Made by a program: the position numbers and the translations under genes. A stretch of 64,000 nucleotides of DNA, taken from assembly GCA_041228345.1 (NCBI GenBank), contig CP166131.1:744001-808000 (forward strand), written 5' to 3'. The DNA comes from Alphaproteobacteria bacterium LSUCC0396 (GTDB lineage Bacteria > Pseudomonadota > Alphaproteobacteria > Puniceispirillales > Puniceispirillaceae). Under the pieces are notes generated by a model. The model did no database searches and was not told where the DNA came from. It worked only from the letters and a program-made list of their open reading frames with translations. Every line of letters begins with the position of its first letter. Position 1 is the stretch's first letter. Shown here piece after piece: positions 18,379 through 27,750 of this stretch.

Positions 18379-19431
18379 CTATTCAAAAAAATCAGCCAGC
18401 TCAGCGGTAAATTGGTCGATCGACGAGACATCAATATCAAGATGCGTGACAAGCCGAATTATCCGGTCGCCGCCGCCAAGCAGTATGCCGCGGCCGGCAA
18501 GATGCGCCCGAAGCGGGTCTGCCGCTCCCTCTGGCAACTGCATAAATACCATGTTCGTTTCAACCAGATCGGCATTAACGCTAACCTTGGCAATGCGGCC
18601 AAGCTGATCCGCAAGCCGAAGTGCCGCCGCATGGTCATCGGCTAGCCGGTCAATGTGATGCTCCAGCGCATAAAGCCCTGCTGCGGCCAGAATTCCGACC
18701 TGCCGCATACCGCCGCCAACCAGCTTTCGCATCCGGCGGGCGCGCGCAATAAATTCAGTTGATCCGACCAGCACTGACCCTGCTGGCGTTCCCAATCCTT
18801 TTGACAGGCATAAAGACACGCTATCGACCGGTTCGACTAGCTGGCGTGCAGGCACACCCAGCTTGACCGCTGCATTCATCAGCCTTGCCCCATCAAGATG
18901 TACCGCAAGCCCACTATCCCTGCCAGCACTGGCAAGGCCGGTGATGCTTGCCACATCATGCACATGACCCGAGACAGTATTTTCCAGACATAAAAGACGG
19001 CTGATCGGGCAATGCGGGTCATCCGGCTTTACCGCCTCAGTAATAGCATCAGGCTGCATCATGCCGCGATGATCAGTGGCAAGCGCCTCCATCATTACCC
19101 CACCAAGCACGGACACGCCGCCAGCCTCATAGCGGTGGACATGATAGCAATCACCAACCAGCAATTCATCACCGCGCTGACAATGCGCCAGCAATGCGCA
19201 TAGGTTGGACTGCGTTCCACTGGCAACAAACAGACCCGCTTCCTTGCCAAGAAGCGCGGCCACCTGCGCCTGCAGTGCGTTAACCGTTGGATCATCGCCA
19301 TAAACATCATCCCCAACTTCGGCAATTGCCATGGCTGCACGCATCTCTGCAGTTGGTCTGGTTACTGTGTCGCTGCGAAGGTCAATCCGCACCTTTTGAT
19401 TGGCCTGTGCCGCATCCTGATAATTCATCAT
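18379..19431 (-). CDS. ltaE: Low-specificity L-threonine aldolase
   Basis: PLP enzyme cleaving L-threonine or allo-threonine to glycine and acetaldehyde. The 350-residue protein has [32 protein letters not shown], the substrate region [12 protein letters not shown] and the PLP lysine in [17 protein letters not shown]. Its first codons overlap the end of the flavoprotein gene by four bases, so the two are probably cotranscribed. Glycine-derived one-carbon units could connect it with folate-dependent DmdA next door (inference). Confidence 0.93.
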   Translation of the reverse strand: MMNYQDAAQANQKVRIDLRSDTVTRPTAEMRAAMAIAEVGDDVYGDDPTVNALQAQVAALLGKEAGLFVASGTQSNLCALLAHCQRGDELLVGDCYHVHRYEAGGVSVLGGVMMEALATDHRGMMQPDAITEAVKPDDPHCPISRLLCLENTVSGHVHDVASITGLASAGRDSGLAVHLDGARLMNAAVKLGVPARQLVEPVDSVSLCLSKGLGTPAGSVLVGSTEFIARARRMRKLVGGGMRQVGILAAAGLYALEHHIDRLADDHAAALRLADQLGRIAKVSVNADLVETNMVFMQLPEGAADPLRAHLAGRGILLGGGDRIIRLVTHLDIDVSSIDQFTAELADFFE

Positions 19432-20660
19432 TGGGATGCCTCCGCAATAAAGGTTTTCAGGTCAAAATCGGCATTGACGATTTCGTTAGGATCGGGTGAC
19501 AAGCCTAAATCAAGGCATTTCTTGCCAAGCATATAGCCTGCTGGATCACGAACCGCCTCAACCGCAGCAAGAACGCCCGCCCCATCATAACTCCAGACCG
19601 AGAATCCGCCCTCGCGCTTGCCCGGGCGCACCCGATATTGTACCCCGGGCACGGCCAAGGGCACAATCCCGGCAGATTGCAATCGCACATCAAATTGTTC
19701 TGACCAGAACCATGGTGCCGCAATTGCCGGTTGCGCCGTGTCGCAAATCGCGGCGGCGGCACGCGCTGCTGTTACTTGTGCATTATCAACAGACTCGATT
19801 CGCAACGCCGCCCCATCAATTAACGCCACATCACCAATGGCAAAAATATCATCGATTGAGCTTTGCATCATGGCATTGACAAGAATGCCATTACCGCAAG
19901 CAATCCCTGCATCGGCCGCCAGATCAAGGTCTGGCGATACGCCAATACCAACAAGCAATAAGTCAGCCTCAAGCACACCCCCGCTATCAAGCCGCACGCC
20001 GGTAAAGCTGCCATCCTTTTGCAAAATTTCATCGCTGCTGGCACCAAGGTGAAGCTGCACATCGTGGCTTTGATGTAACGCGGCAAAAAAATCTGAAATG
20101 GGCGGACTTGCTACCCGTGCCAGTAATCTGTCGGCCATTTCGATCACATCAACCTTAACACCAATTTTGGTCAGGCTGGCGGCAACCTCCAGCCCAATGT
20201 AACCGCCGCCAATCACCACTGCACGGCGCCGACCACCGATCGCCATGCGCAAACGATGCGCGTCATCTGGATGACGCAGCACAAACACTCCATCAAGCCC
20301 ACTTGCCGTGGCTAGCTGGCGCGGCACCGCACCAGTGGCAAGCACCAGCTTGTCATAATGGTGCTGGCTGCCATCATCGAGGCTTATTTGCTTTTGCAGC
20401 GGGTCGATTGCCGTTGCGATCCGGCTATCAACAAGGTCAATCTGATGCGCGGTAAACCAGTCAGATCGCCGCAATAGAAATTTTGCATCGTCGCTGCCAT
20501 CGGCCTGCAAAAACGCCTTCGACAATGGTGGGCGTTCAAGCGGCGGGCCCTCAAGCCGGTCGATCATCGTAATTTGGCCGGCGAACCCGTTCATGCGTAA
20601 TTGTTCGGCGCAGGCAATCCCCGCATGACTGGCTCCGATAATAATGACGTTATCTGACAT
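19428..20660 (-). CDS. FAD-dependent NAD(P)H:ferredoxin/rubredoxin reductase family protein
   Basis: Two-dinucleotide-domain flavoprotein of the putidaredoxin/rubredoxin reductase type, 410 residues. FAD motif [18 protein letters not shown] at the N-terminus, [11 protein letters not shown] typical of this group, the NAD motif [18 protein letters not shown] near residue 150, the IFAIGDVA motif near residue 275, and a C-terminal reductase domain. It would reduce a ferredoxin or rubredoxin with NAD(P)H. It follows the HAD gene by 26 bases, downstream of the nicotinate-type operon, whose ring reductase is expected to need reduced ferredoxin; a link is inference. Confidence 0.88.
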   Translation of the reverse strand: MSDNVIIIGASHAGIACAEQLRMNGFAGQITMIDRLEGPPLERPPLSKAFLQADGSDDAKFLLRRSDWFTAHQIDLVDSRIATAIDPLQKQISLDDGSQHHYDKLVLATGAVPRQLATASGLDGVFVLRHPDDAHRLRMAIGGRRRAVVIGGGYIGLEVAASLTKIGVKVDVIEMADRLLARVASPPISDFFAALHQSHDVQLHLGASSDEILQKDGSFTGVRLDSGGVLEADLLLVGIGVSPDLDLAADAGIACGNGILVNAMMQSSIDDIFAIGDVALIDGAALRIESVDNAQVTAARAAAAICDTAQPAIAAPWFWSEQFDVRLQSAGIVPLAVPGVQYRVRPGKREGGFSVWSYDGAGVLAAVEAVRDPAGYMLGKKCLDLGLSPDPNEIVNADFDLKTFIAEASQ

Positions 20661-20686
20661 GATTTTCCTGCTGATTATTCTCTTGG

Positions 20687-21430
20687 CTAACCGGCCAGCC
20701 GCGCCGCCATCAAGGCTGGCAACTGATCGATCCTGCCAATGACCTTAGCATGATCAATATCATGATGCGGCCGATCGTCAACATGATCGGCGACACAGAT
20801 AAAATCAGCTGCCTTTGCCGCAGTGGCGGTACCATAATCGGCCATTGTATCCCCAACCATAATGCTGGCGGCCGGCGTCACACCGGCAATCTCACAACAG
20901 CGAAAAAACCCGTGCGGCCCTGGTTTTGGCCCATAGCCACTATCCGCACCAATGATCGCACAAAAATAATCAAGGACGCCGATATCTTGCATATTCTTTC
21001 GCGCACTGTTTTCGGTATCGTTGGTCAGGATCGCCAGCGCATAGCCAGCATCATAGAGCTGGCGAAGCGGTGTCACCACGTCACCTTTCGGCACAGTTTT
21101 ATTGCGGCCGTGCAGGTTAACCAATTCCCCAACATCATGCGCATAGCCCTTGTCACTATCCAGCCTGATCATATGAGGTGGCAGCATTTTCTGCCACCGA
21201 TCTCGGATATCGGCAAAAGAACCAGCCGCAAAAATCCCCCGCGGGTCAATGATACCAGCCTCCTCGTTAATACCAATAGAGGCGAGCAATTCTGGCGCAC
21301 CCACCGATCCATCCCAATCATCGGGGATACGACTTGCAGTATAATGCGCCACCGCCAGCGCCACCGGCAACCAAGTTGCCTCAAGGTCAAGGATCACTCC
21401 ATCCTTATCAAACACAATTAAATCTATCAT
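20687..21430 (-). CDS. HAD superfamily hydrolase
   Basis: A 247-residue phosphatase-like protein. HAD motif I is FDKDGVILDLEATW, motif II AILTNDTENSAR, motif III with Lys in GYGPKPGPHGF, and motif IV VGDTMADYGTA. The DKDG (instead of DxDG) motif I keeps the nucleophile Asp. Start ATG 21430 gives the standard N-terminus; the longer upstream frame overlaps UPF0280. Substrate unknown. It follows UPF0280 by 110 bases and may belong to the same transcript. Confidence 0.88.
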   Translation of the reverse strand: MIDLIVFDKDGVILDLEATWLPVALAVAHYTASRIPDDWDGSVGAPELLASIGINEEAGIIDPRGIFAAGSFADIRDRWQKMLPPHMIRLDSDKGYAHDVGELVNLHGRNKTVPKGDVVTPLRQLYDAGYALAILTNDTENSARKNMQDIGVLDYFCAIIGADSGYGPKPGPHGFFRCCEIAGVTPAASIMVGDTMADYGTATAAKAADFICVADHVDDRPHHDIDHAKVIGRIDQLPALMAARLAG

Positions 21431-21540
21431 GATCTTATCGGAGAGCCTAAATTGGTGAGGTAATTTACGTGCGTTAGCCTGACCGATTTTCGCGCCGTGA
21501 CCAAGGGGCTTTTGCAAAAAACATTCAGCCTTTCGCCTGA

Positions 21541-22548
21541 TCAGACATTCACCACAATCGAATGCCCCTGCAACCATGCGTGCATACCAGCGATCAGCCC
21601 ATCATCACACATCTGACGGGCAAGCGCAGAACCATGGCCTAGCGCGCTGTTAATTTCATCTGCCGTCAACACGCCAACTTCAACCGTAACCAGTCGTTCT
21701 TTTAAATCACTATCTGGATATAGATCAGTTGCCGGCACCCGCAATATCGCTGGCGACGATATTGTTATCGCATTCGCAATCAGCGTTGCCGCCACATCAG
21801 CCGCCGCCGCCGTTTGGGCCAGAACTGTCACCGAATCCGCGATTCCCAATGACTGGCTGCGCCCGCGCCAACCACTTGTTGCAACCCCGCCTATGCGGTC
21901 ATGCTGATGCAGCCTGATGCGACCATGAAGAGGTAATTTGCCGCGGCCACCCGCCGTTGCAGCCACCGCAAAATCGCTTAGATGCGCATCGCGCTCATCA
22001 CCGATCCCAATGTCAAAATGCGCCGTCTTGCCAAGATAAAGCGCGATATCACCGCCATTATTTACCGATGCGCGATCAAGGTTACTCCCCATCGCTTGCA
22101 AAATCTCATCAGCAACACTTCCGGCAACTGCCGCCATTGGGGTGATAAAATCTGCGTTACTATAACGGGGTAGATGAGGCTGGATAGCCGCCGCCATACG
22201 CTGTGCAACCGGCCCGTCAAAAGTGGCAAGCCTGTCTTTTTCTGCAGGCAATCGCAGCATTGACAATTCGCCAACAAGTTCATCCAGCAAGCCGCAAAAC
22301 CTGTCAGCCGCTCGCGCGTAAGCCAGTGCTGCCGCTGCCGGATCACCCTCTGCCGTCACGATAAGGTCGATGGGCCCATGCTGAAGATGCAGCCGGTGAT
22401 CAAGCCAGTTTACCATTGCCCCGCTTGGCATTTGCAATGGCTGTCCACCCCTTTTGGGCAGTTTTACTGATATGGCTCGGGGGGTTAGCGCCTTTACAGG
22501 CTGGAGCGGCTTTGATAGCTGGGGCGGTTGGGACCGTGAGCCGGACAT
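21541..22548 (-). CDS. UPF0280 family protein (ApbE-like)
   Basis: A 335-residue protein of the uncharacterised UPF0280 family, distantly related in fold to the flavin transferase ApbE. Recognisable motifs are FITPMAAVAGSVADEIL, ASVNNGGDIALYLG and GVATSGWRGRSQSLGIAD, with ADSVTVLA after. No signal peptide. It starts three bases after the ring-reductase stop codon, so it is almost certainly cotranslated. I recall this family next to 6-hydroxynicotinate reductase and DUF1185 genes in other alphaproteobacteria. Its function is unknown; flavin attachment or metallocentre maturation would fit the fold. Confidence 0.88.
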   Translation of the reverse strand: MSGSRSQPPQLSKPLQPVKALTPRAISVKLPKRGGQPLQMPSGAMVNWLDHRLHLQHGPIDLIVTAEGDPAAAALAYARAADRFCGLLDELVGELSMLRLPAEKDRLATFDGPVAQRMAAAIQPHLPRYSNADFITPMAAVAGSVADEILQAMGSNLDRASVNNGGDIALYLGKTAHFDIGIGDERDAHLSDFAVAATAGGRGKLPLHGRIRLHQHDRIGGVATSGWRGRSQSLGIADSVTVLAQTAAAADVAATLIANAITISSPAILRVPATDLYPDSDLKERLVTVEVGVLTADEINSALGHGSALARQMCDDGLIAGMHAWLQGHSIVVNV

Positions 22549-22551
22549 AGG

Positions 22552-24051
22552 CTAGCGCCTTATCGGCCACGGGTTTTGCGGCTGTTGAGCAAAGTGTTTT
22601 TTGCCACTCAGCTTGTGATCATTCTGCCGCCCAATTTTGCCAGCCAGCACATCGTCAATCGACATCACATGATCGAGATGCCCACCAAGCGCGATATAAT
22701 CTTCCCTACGCATGGTAAATTCGATTGGTGCAACCAATGCGGGAGTCGGCACATAACCAAACGCATTTTCCGGCAGGCTAGTTACATCAACCATTAGCGT
22801 GATGCCGCCACCCGGCCAAATATAAACCGGCGCCCCGCCACACGTAACACGGGTAAGCGCATCCTTTACCGAGCGTGTCAGCATCACCGGATTTTCCGTA
22901 ACACCCGCTCGCAACGAGCCACCGGCACCGCCCATAAAGCTGACCGAAGTTAGGGCCGGTTCACAATTTTCTTCAATACGCCGGATTGATGGCTGTAATC
23001 TTTCTGGCATTTCGGTTTCTATTGGCAGCAGATTTTCATCCAGCTCGTAATAAGCAAACTGCTCGCCGGTCGTCGAGATCATCAGCAATGACTGACCCGG
23101 CTTGGCAATTTTGGCGTCAAACGGCCCCAAAATCGTCAACGGATCGGTCAGGTTTGTACCGCCCCATCCGGTGCCCGGTTCGGCAACCTGAAAATAGCGC
23201 CCGGGCGTTGATCTGCGGCCGATAATCTTAATCCCACTTGACGGCCAGCCAATAACTTTGCCGGCCTGATGCTCGGACATGACGCCGGTGATGTGATCAT
23301 CAACAATGACCACTTCGTCAACCAGCCCTTGCCATTGCGCCGCAAACATACCGACCGTCGCCGAGCCGCACCCGACCCGCATCCGCGCCTCGACAACGCC
23401 ATTAATGACTGGCGGCTTGCCAGCCTGCAACAAAAGGCTTGAGCCGTCATCAATCTGCATATCAACCGCCTCGCCATTGCACAGCGCCAGCAAAGTGGCA
23501 CAGGTAACACGGCCTTCCTTTTTACCGCCGCCGGTAAGGTGATGCACCCCACCCAAAGACAGCATTTGCGACCCATATTCACCGGTTGTTACATGGCCAA
23601 CCGGTTCACCATCAACCCGAACCAGCGCGGTTTCAGGGCCAATATGCCGGTCGGTGTCGATTTTAACCTTGGCGCCGCAATAGCTGAAAATCCCTTCAGA
23701 CACCACCGTGACCATATCCACGCCGTCAACAACACTGCTGACGATAAACGGCGCCGGCTTGTAATCGGGATAGGTCGTCCCCGCACCAACCGCGGTTACA
23801 AAGGCGTCCTGTGGGGCGATCAGATCACCATTCCAATCATCCGCATTATCCAGAAACGGCACCAACTGGCCGCCATCATCAATCCGGCGTTGCATCACCA
23901 GCAACGGATCAAGCCTTACAAGCTGGCCGCCATCATTTGCATAGCGATCACACGCCCCCGATTTACCATCGGCGATGTAACACATCACCGGACAGGCATC
24001 ACAGCGGATCTTTTCTTCAACGCGCTTGTCACGGCTGGTTTTCATTGTCAT
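22552..24051 (-). CDS. hnr: 6-hydroxynicotinate reductase family protein
   Basis: Family of the ferredoxin-dependent enzyme (EC 1.3.7.1) that reduces 6-hydroxynicotinate to 1,4,5,6-tetrahydro-6-oxonicotinate. The 499-residue protein has an N-terminal Fe-S cysteine set, C17, C20, C24 and C34 (CDACPVMC then GACDRY), and family features such as TTYPDYKPAPFIVSSVVDG, EYGSQMLSLGGVHHLTGGGK and EFTMRREDYIALGGH. It overlaps the molybdenum hydroxylase stop by four bases and is followed by UPF0280. The neighbouring enamidase makes the assignment specific to a nicotinate-type ring. Confidence 0.88.
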   Translation of the reverse strand: MTMKTSRDKRVEEKIRCDACPVMCYIADGKSGACDRYANDGGQLVRLDPLLVMQRRIDDGGQLVPFLDNADDWNGDLIAPQDAFVTAVGAGTTYPDYKPAPFIVSSVVDGVDMVTVVSEGIFSYCGAKVKIDTDRHIGPETALVRVDGEPVGHVTTGEYGSQMLSLGGVHHLTGGGKKEGRVTCATLLALCNGEAVDMQIDDGSSLLLQAGKPPVINGVVEARMRVGCGSATVGMFAAQWQGLVDEVVIVDDHITGVMSEHQAGKVIGWPSSGIKIIGRRSTPGRYFQVAEPGTGWGGTNLTDPLTILGPFDAKIAKPGQSLLMISTTGEQFAYYELDENLLPIETEMPERLQPSIRRIEENCEPALTSVSFMGGAGGSLRAGVTENPVMLTRSVKDALTRVTCGGAPVYIWPGGGITLMVDVTSLPENAFGYVPTPALVAPIEFTMRREDYIALGGHLDHVMSIDDVLAGKIGRQNDHKLSGKKHFAQQPQNPWPIRR

Positions 24052-26807
24052 GCCTGATCGCCTCCGGCTGCAGTCAGCGCCGCGATTGCCGCGCGCACCT
24101 TATCCGGCGTTGCGGGCAAATCATAGATGGCCGCACCGGTTGCATGGCGGATCGCATTCAAGATTGCCGGCGCGGTCGGGATCAGCACATGCTCGCCCAG
24201 CCCCTTGGCACCATAAGGGCCTTCTTCGTCAGCCACCTCGACAATGATATGCTCAAATTCGGGCATATCGCCAATTGTCGGGATCAAATAATCATGCAAA
24301 TTCTCGGTTCGTCCGGGCTGATAATCTTCCATTAACGCCATGCCAATCCCCTGACCAACGCCGCCCTCTATCTGGCCCTCGACCAAAAGGGGGTTGATCG
24401 CACGCCCGACATCATGGGCGGTTGTGATTTTATCCAGCCGCACCCGACCCAGTGCCATATCAACCGACAATTCAACAATCTGTGCACCGTAACCAAACAC
24501 CGCATAGGGAATGCCCTGCCCCTTTTCATCAAGCGGACTGGTCGGCGGATCATAGGTTTCCTCGGCCATAAAGACATAGCCATATTCATTTACCGGCAGC
24601 CCTGCCAATTCAACCCGAACCGCCCCACCAGCGGCATCCTCTAGCCGCAAAGTTGCGCCATCAAGACTGATCTTGGCGTCAGCATCAACATTGCCATGCC
24701 GCAGCAATTTCCAGCGCAACGCCATACCCGACAGCATGGCTGCCTTGCCTGACACAAATGTCTGGCGCGACGCCGAGGTTTTGCCGCAATCAGGCGTTAA
24801 ATCGGTATCGCCCCCAACAATCTTTAGATCATGAACAGCAACACCAAGCGCATCCGCAGCAATTTGGCTAATCACCGTATTCGCGCCCTGCCCGATATCC
24901 ATTGCCCCTTGATGCAGGACAACCTGTCCATCGCTGGTGATGCCCATGCGCATCGTCGACGGGTTTGGCAATGATGTGTTGCCGCATCCATACCAGCAGC
25001 TGGCGATACCGACACCTTTGCGCCATGGGCTGGCATCCTCTAGCGCTGCCGCATTAAATTGATCTGCCGCGCCCAGCGCGTGCTGCCAGCTGTCTTCAAG
25101 GGCGGCAAAGCAATCGTCGATACCAACACCGCTGTTAAAGACTTGACCCGTGACGGTTGGCACACCATTTTTCAGCGCGTTCAGCCGCCGAAATGCCAGC
25201 CGGTCCATGCCAATTTTTTCCGCCAGCAAATCATAGGCGCATTCCTGTGCCACGGCTGATTGCGGGACACCAAATCCGCGAAACGCACCGGCTGGCGGGG
25301 CATTGGTATGAACGGCAACAGAATTGGCGCGGTAATCCTTTGTTTGATAGGGCCCGCTTGCATGAATGGGAACACGGTTCGCCACCGTCGGCCCCCAGCT
25401 GGCATAGGCACCCGTGTTAAAGACACCATCAAAAACAAAGCCGCTGATCCGGCCAGTTTCATCACAGCCAACTTGCAACCGGATATCCGACGGATGCCGC
25501 TTGGTCGACGCACGCATCGACTCGCCGCGGCTGTAGCAAATTCGCACCGGTCGCCCCAGAACCCACGCTGCCAGCGCGATATAAGGCTGAAACGATATAT
25601 CCAGTTTTGATCCAAAGCCGCCACCACAGGCTGATGGCACCACCCGAATAGCCTCACGCTCCATCGCCATAATCTCGGCTAGGCTGTCGCGATCCATCTG
25701 CGCGGCTTGCGTGCAACCACGAATAACCAGACGATTGCCCTCACGCATCGCATAACCGGCCTCAGGCTCGATATAGGCATGTTCGATAAACGGCGTTGTT
25801 GTATGAATTTCTGCAAGATGCGCCGCCGCCCGCAACGCCGCATCTGCGTCGCCAGTTTCGACATAGCCGCGCACCAGAATATTGCCATCACGGCTTTCAT
25901 GCAGTTTTGGCGCCCCGTCAGCCATCGCCTGTGCCGGTGATAACATGGTGTCATGCGGCGTCCATGTAATCGGGAAATCAGCGTCATCAAAATGCGTAAT
26001 CACCGCCGCATCACCAACAATGGCTGCCACCGCATCGCCGCGGTAAAGCGCGGTCTTTTCCGCAAACACCGGCTGGTCGGCGAATGGCGGGATCACACCA
26101 AAACAATTGCGACCCGGAACATCACTGGCATCAAGAACGGCATGAATACCCGGATGGCGCGCAAGAAATGCGGCCTTATCGCCAATTTCAAAACTACTAT
26201 AATGATAGGGGCTGCGGATGACCCGCACCAGCAGCGCATCTGACGGCACCGCATCATCACCATAACGCAGGCTGCCATCAACCTTTGGCTGGCCATCAAG
26301 ATGCCTGATAGCACTGCCAACATTTTGTCCAGCCTGCGGACAAACTGGGGCGACCACATCATGGCCAACCGCCACGATCGCATCAATGATCTTGCTATAG
26401 CCCGTACATCGACATAAAACCCCGCCCAGCGCATCCTCGACCGCACGCCTATCTGGTGCCTGATTATCCGCCAGCAACGCCGCCGCAGACACCATCATAC
26501 CCGGGGTGCAAATACCGCATTGCGCCGCACCATGCGCCAGAAAACTATCCTGCAATTTTGCGATAATACCGGCATCATGCAGGCCTTCAATACTAGTCAC
26601 GTTGGCGCCGTCAACCTGTGCAACCGCGGTCAGGCAACTGCAAATTGGCGCGCCATCAAGAAGCACACTACACGCCCCGCAATCACCAGCATTACAGCCT
26701 ACCTTGGTGCCATAAAGCCCCATTTCATCACGAAGAACCTCGCTAAGGCGCGTTCCCGCCGGTAATTCGCTGGCAACAGCGCGGCCATTCAAGGTAAATC
26801 GCGTCAT
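24048..26807 (-). CDS. Molybdenum hydroxylase, fused 2Fe-2S and molybdopterin subunit (nicotinate/xanthine dehydrogenase family)
   Basis: Hydroxylates an N-heterocycle next to the ring nitrogen; here probably nicotinate to 6-hydroxynicotinate. The 919-residue chain is a fusion. Residues 1-150 hold two 2Fe-2S centres (GCNAGDCGACSVLLDGAPIC, and CGICTPGMM with CRCTGYSKI). The rest is the molybdopterin subunit with GGGFGSK near residue 400, GAFRGFGVPQSA, MDIGQGANT and the catalytic glutamate in GAKGLGEH near the C-terminus. The fusion resembles E. coli XdhD; Eubacterium nicotinate dehydrogenase has separate chains. It overlaps both neighbours by four bases. Substrate is inferred from hnr and ena. 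Confidence 0.88.
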   Translation of the reverse strand: MTRFTLNGRAVASELPAGTRLSEVLRDEMGLYGTKVGCNAGDCGACSVLLDGAPICSCLTAVAQVDGANVTSIEGLHDAGIIAKLQDSFLAHGAAQCGICTPGMMVSAAALLADNQAPDRRAVEDALGGVLCRCTGYSKIIDAIVAVGHDVVAPVCPQAGQNVGSAIRHLDGQPKVDGSLRYGDDAVPSDALLVRVIRSPYHYSSFEIGDKAAFLARHPGIHAVLDASDVPGRNCFGVIPPFADQPVFAEKTALYRGDAVAAIVGDAAVITHFDDADFPITWTPHDTMLSPAQAMADGAPKLHESRDGNILVRGYVETGDADAALRAAAHLAEIHTTTPFIEHAYIEPEAGYAMREGNRLVIRGCTQAAQMDRDSLAEIMAMEREAIRVVPSACGGGFGSKLDISFQPYIALAAWVLGRPVRICYSRGESMRASTKRHPSDIRLQVGCDETGRISGFVFDGVFNTGAYASWGPTVANRVPIHASGPYQTKDYRANSVAVHTNAPPAGAFRGFGVPQSAVAQECAYDLLAEKIGMDRLAFRRLNALKNGVPTVTGQVFNSGVGIDDCFAALEDSWQHALGAADQFNAAALEDASPWRKGVGIASCWYGCGNTSLPNPSTMRMGITSDGQVVLHQGAMDIGQGANTVISQIAADALGVAVHDLKIVGGDTDLTPDCGKTSASRQTFVSGKAAMLSGMALRWKLLRHGNVDADAKISLDGATLRLEDAAGGAVRVELAGLPVNEYGYVFMAEETYDPPTSPLDEKGQGIPYAVFGYGAQIVELSVDMALGRVRLDKITTAHDVGRAINPLLVEGQIEGGVGQGIGMALMEDYQPGRTENLHDYLIPTIGDMPEFEHIIVEVADEEGPYGAKGLGEHVLIPTAPAILNAIRHATGAAIYDLPATPDKVRAAIAALTAAGGDQA

Positions 26808-27691
26808 GCCTGCGCCTCATTCGCAACAAAGGCCAGCTGATCACGAACCAGCCGCTGTACAATTTCGCATGACGCCTCCAGCCGGTAAGCCGCTGTTGCG
26901 CGCACATCATCAATTGGCGAAAGACCAGTGAAAAGATCCGGGATAATCTTGCTGGCGGCCGCGGTTAATGCTGTTCCGCGCAATGCCGCTTCAACACCGC
27001 CCATACGCTGGGCGACCTCACTGCAGGCACCGATCGCCAGCGCGACATCTTCAATAACACCAGCATCATCAACCACCAGTCGTAACGCTGCCATACTGAT
27101 CGAAATCACCAGATAGGAACGTGCGCCAAGCTTTCGAAACCCCGACCGGCCAGCAGCTGACGCGCCGGGAATCCGCAAGGCACTTACCATCTCGCCAGCC
27201 CCAAGCGCGGTTTTCCGATTACCCAATATAAACGCCGATAAAGGCAGGTGGCGCATTCCAGCTGCACCGACAATTTCCACCTCTGCATCTAGCGTCAGTA
27301 ACGGCGGCACACCATCAGCCGCAGGCGACGCGTTACAAAGATTGCCAATAATCGTTGCGCGGTTCTGGATTTGCACCGAGCCGACTTCGCGCGCCGCCGC
27401 CTTTAACCCATCAAAGGCCGCTGGCACATCAGCCTTTAGCAATTTGCTCCAGCTTGCCGCCGCACCAATGCGCCAATAGCTGCCGTCAAAGGCAATTGCG
27501 CCAAGTGCGGGAATCCCCGATATATCAAGAACAGGGCCGCTTAGCGGGCGATCTTGCAAGCGTGGAAACACATCGGTTCCGCCGGCAAGAATGGTTTTCG
27601 GGCCGGTGGACAATGCGGCAATCGCGCTCTCTAGGCTATCTGCCCGCACATAATCACCGATCCCGCCATCAGCAGCTAGCCTATCTTGCAT
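26804..27691 (-). CDS. Molybdenum hydroxylase FAD-binding subunit
   Basis: The 295-residue FAD subunit of the xanthine dehydrogenase family (CoxM/CutM type). The FAD motifs are TILAGGTDVFPRLQ at about residue 34 and NRATIIGNLCNASPAADGVP at about residue 112, with a CO_deh_flav_C-like end. GGAGAAATC precedes the ATG. The ATGA overlap with the large subunit indicates equimolar translation. Together these two chains form one hydroxylase. Confidence 0.9.
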   Translation of the reverse strand: MQDRLAADGGIGDYVRADSLESAIAALSTGPKTILAGGTDVFPRLQDRPLSGPVLDISGIPALGAIAFDGSYWRIGAAASWSKLLKADVPAAFDGLKAAAREVGSVQIQNRATIIGNLCNASPAADGVPPLLTLDAEVEIVGAAGMRHLPLSAFILGNRKTALGAGEMVSALRIPGASAAGRSGFRKLGARSYLVISISMAALRLVVDDAGVIEDVALAIGACSEVAQRMGGVEAALRGTALTAAASKIIPDLFTGLSPIDDVRATAAYRLEASCEIVQRLVRDQLAFVANEAQA

Positions 27692-27750
27692 TGATTTCTC
27701 CGCACCACAGCCCCAGTTCGTACCCCAGCCTCGACTTGAAAAACCTAACC

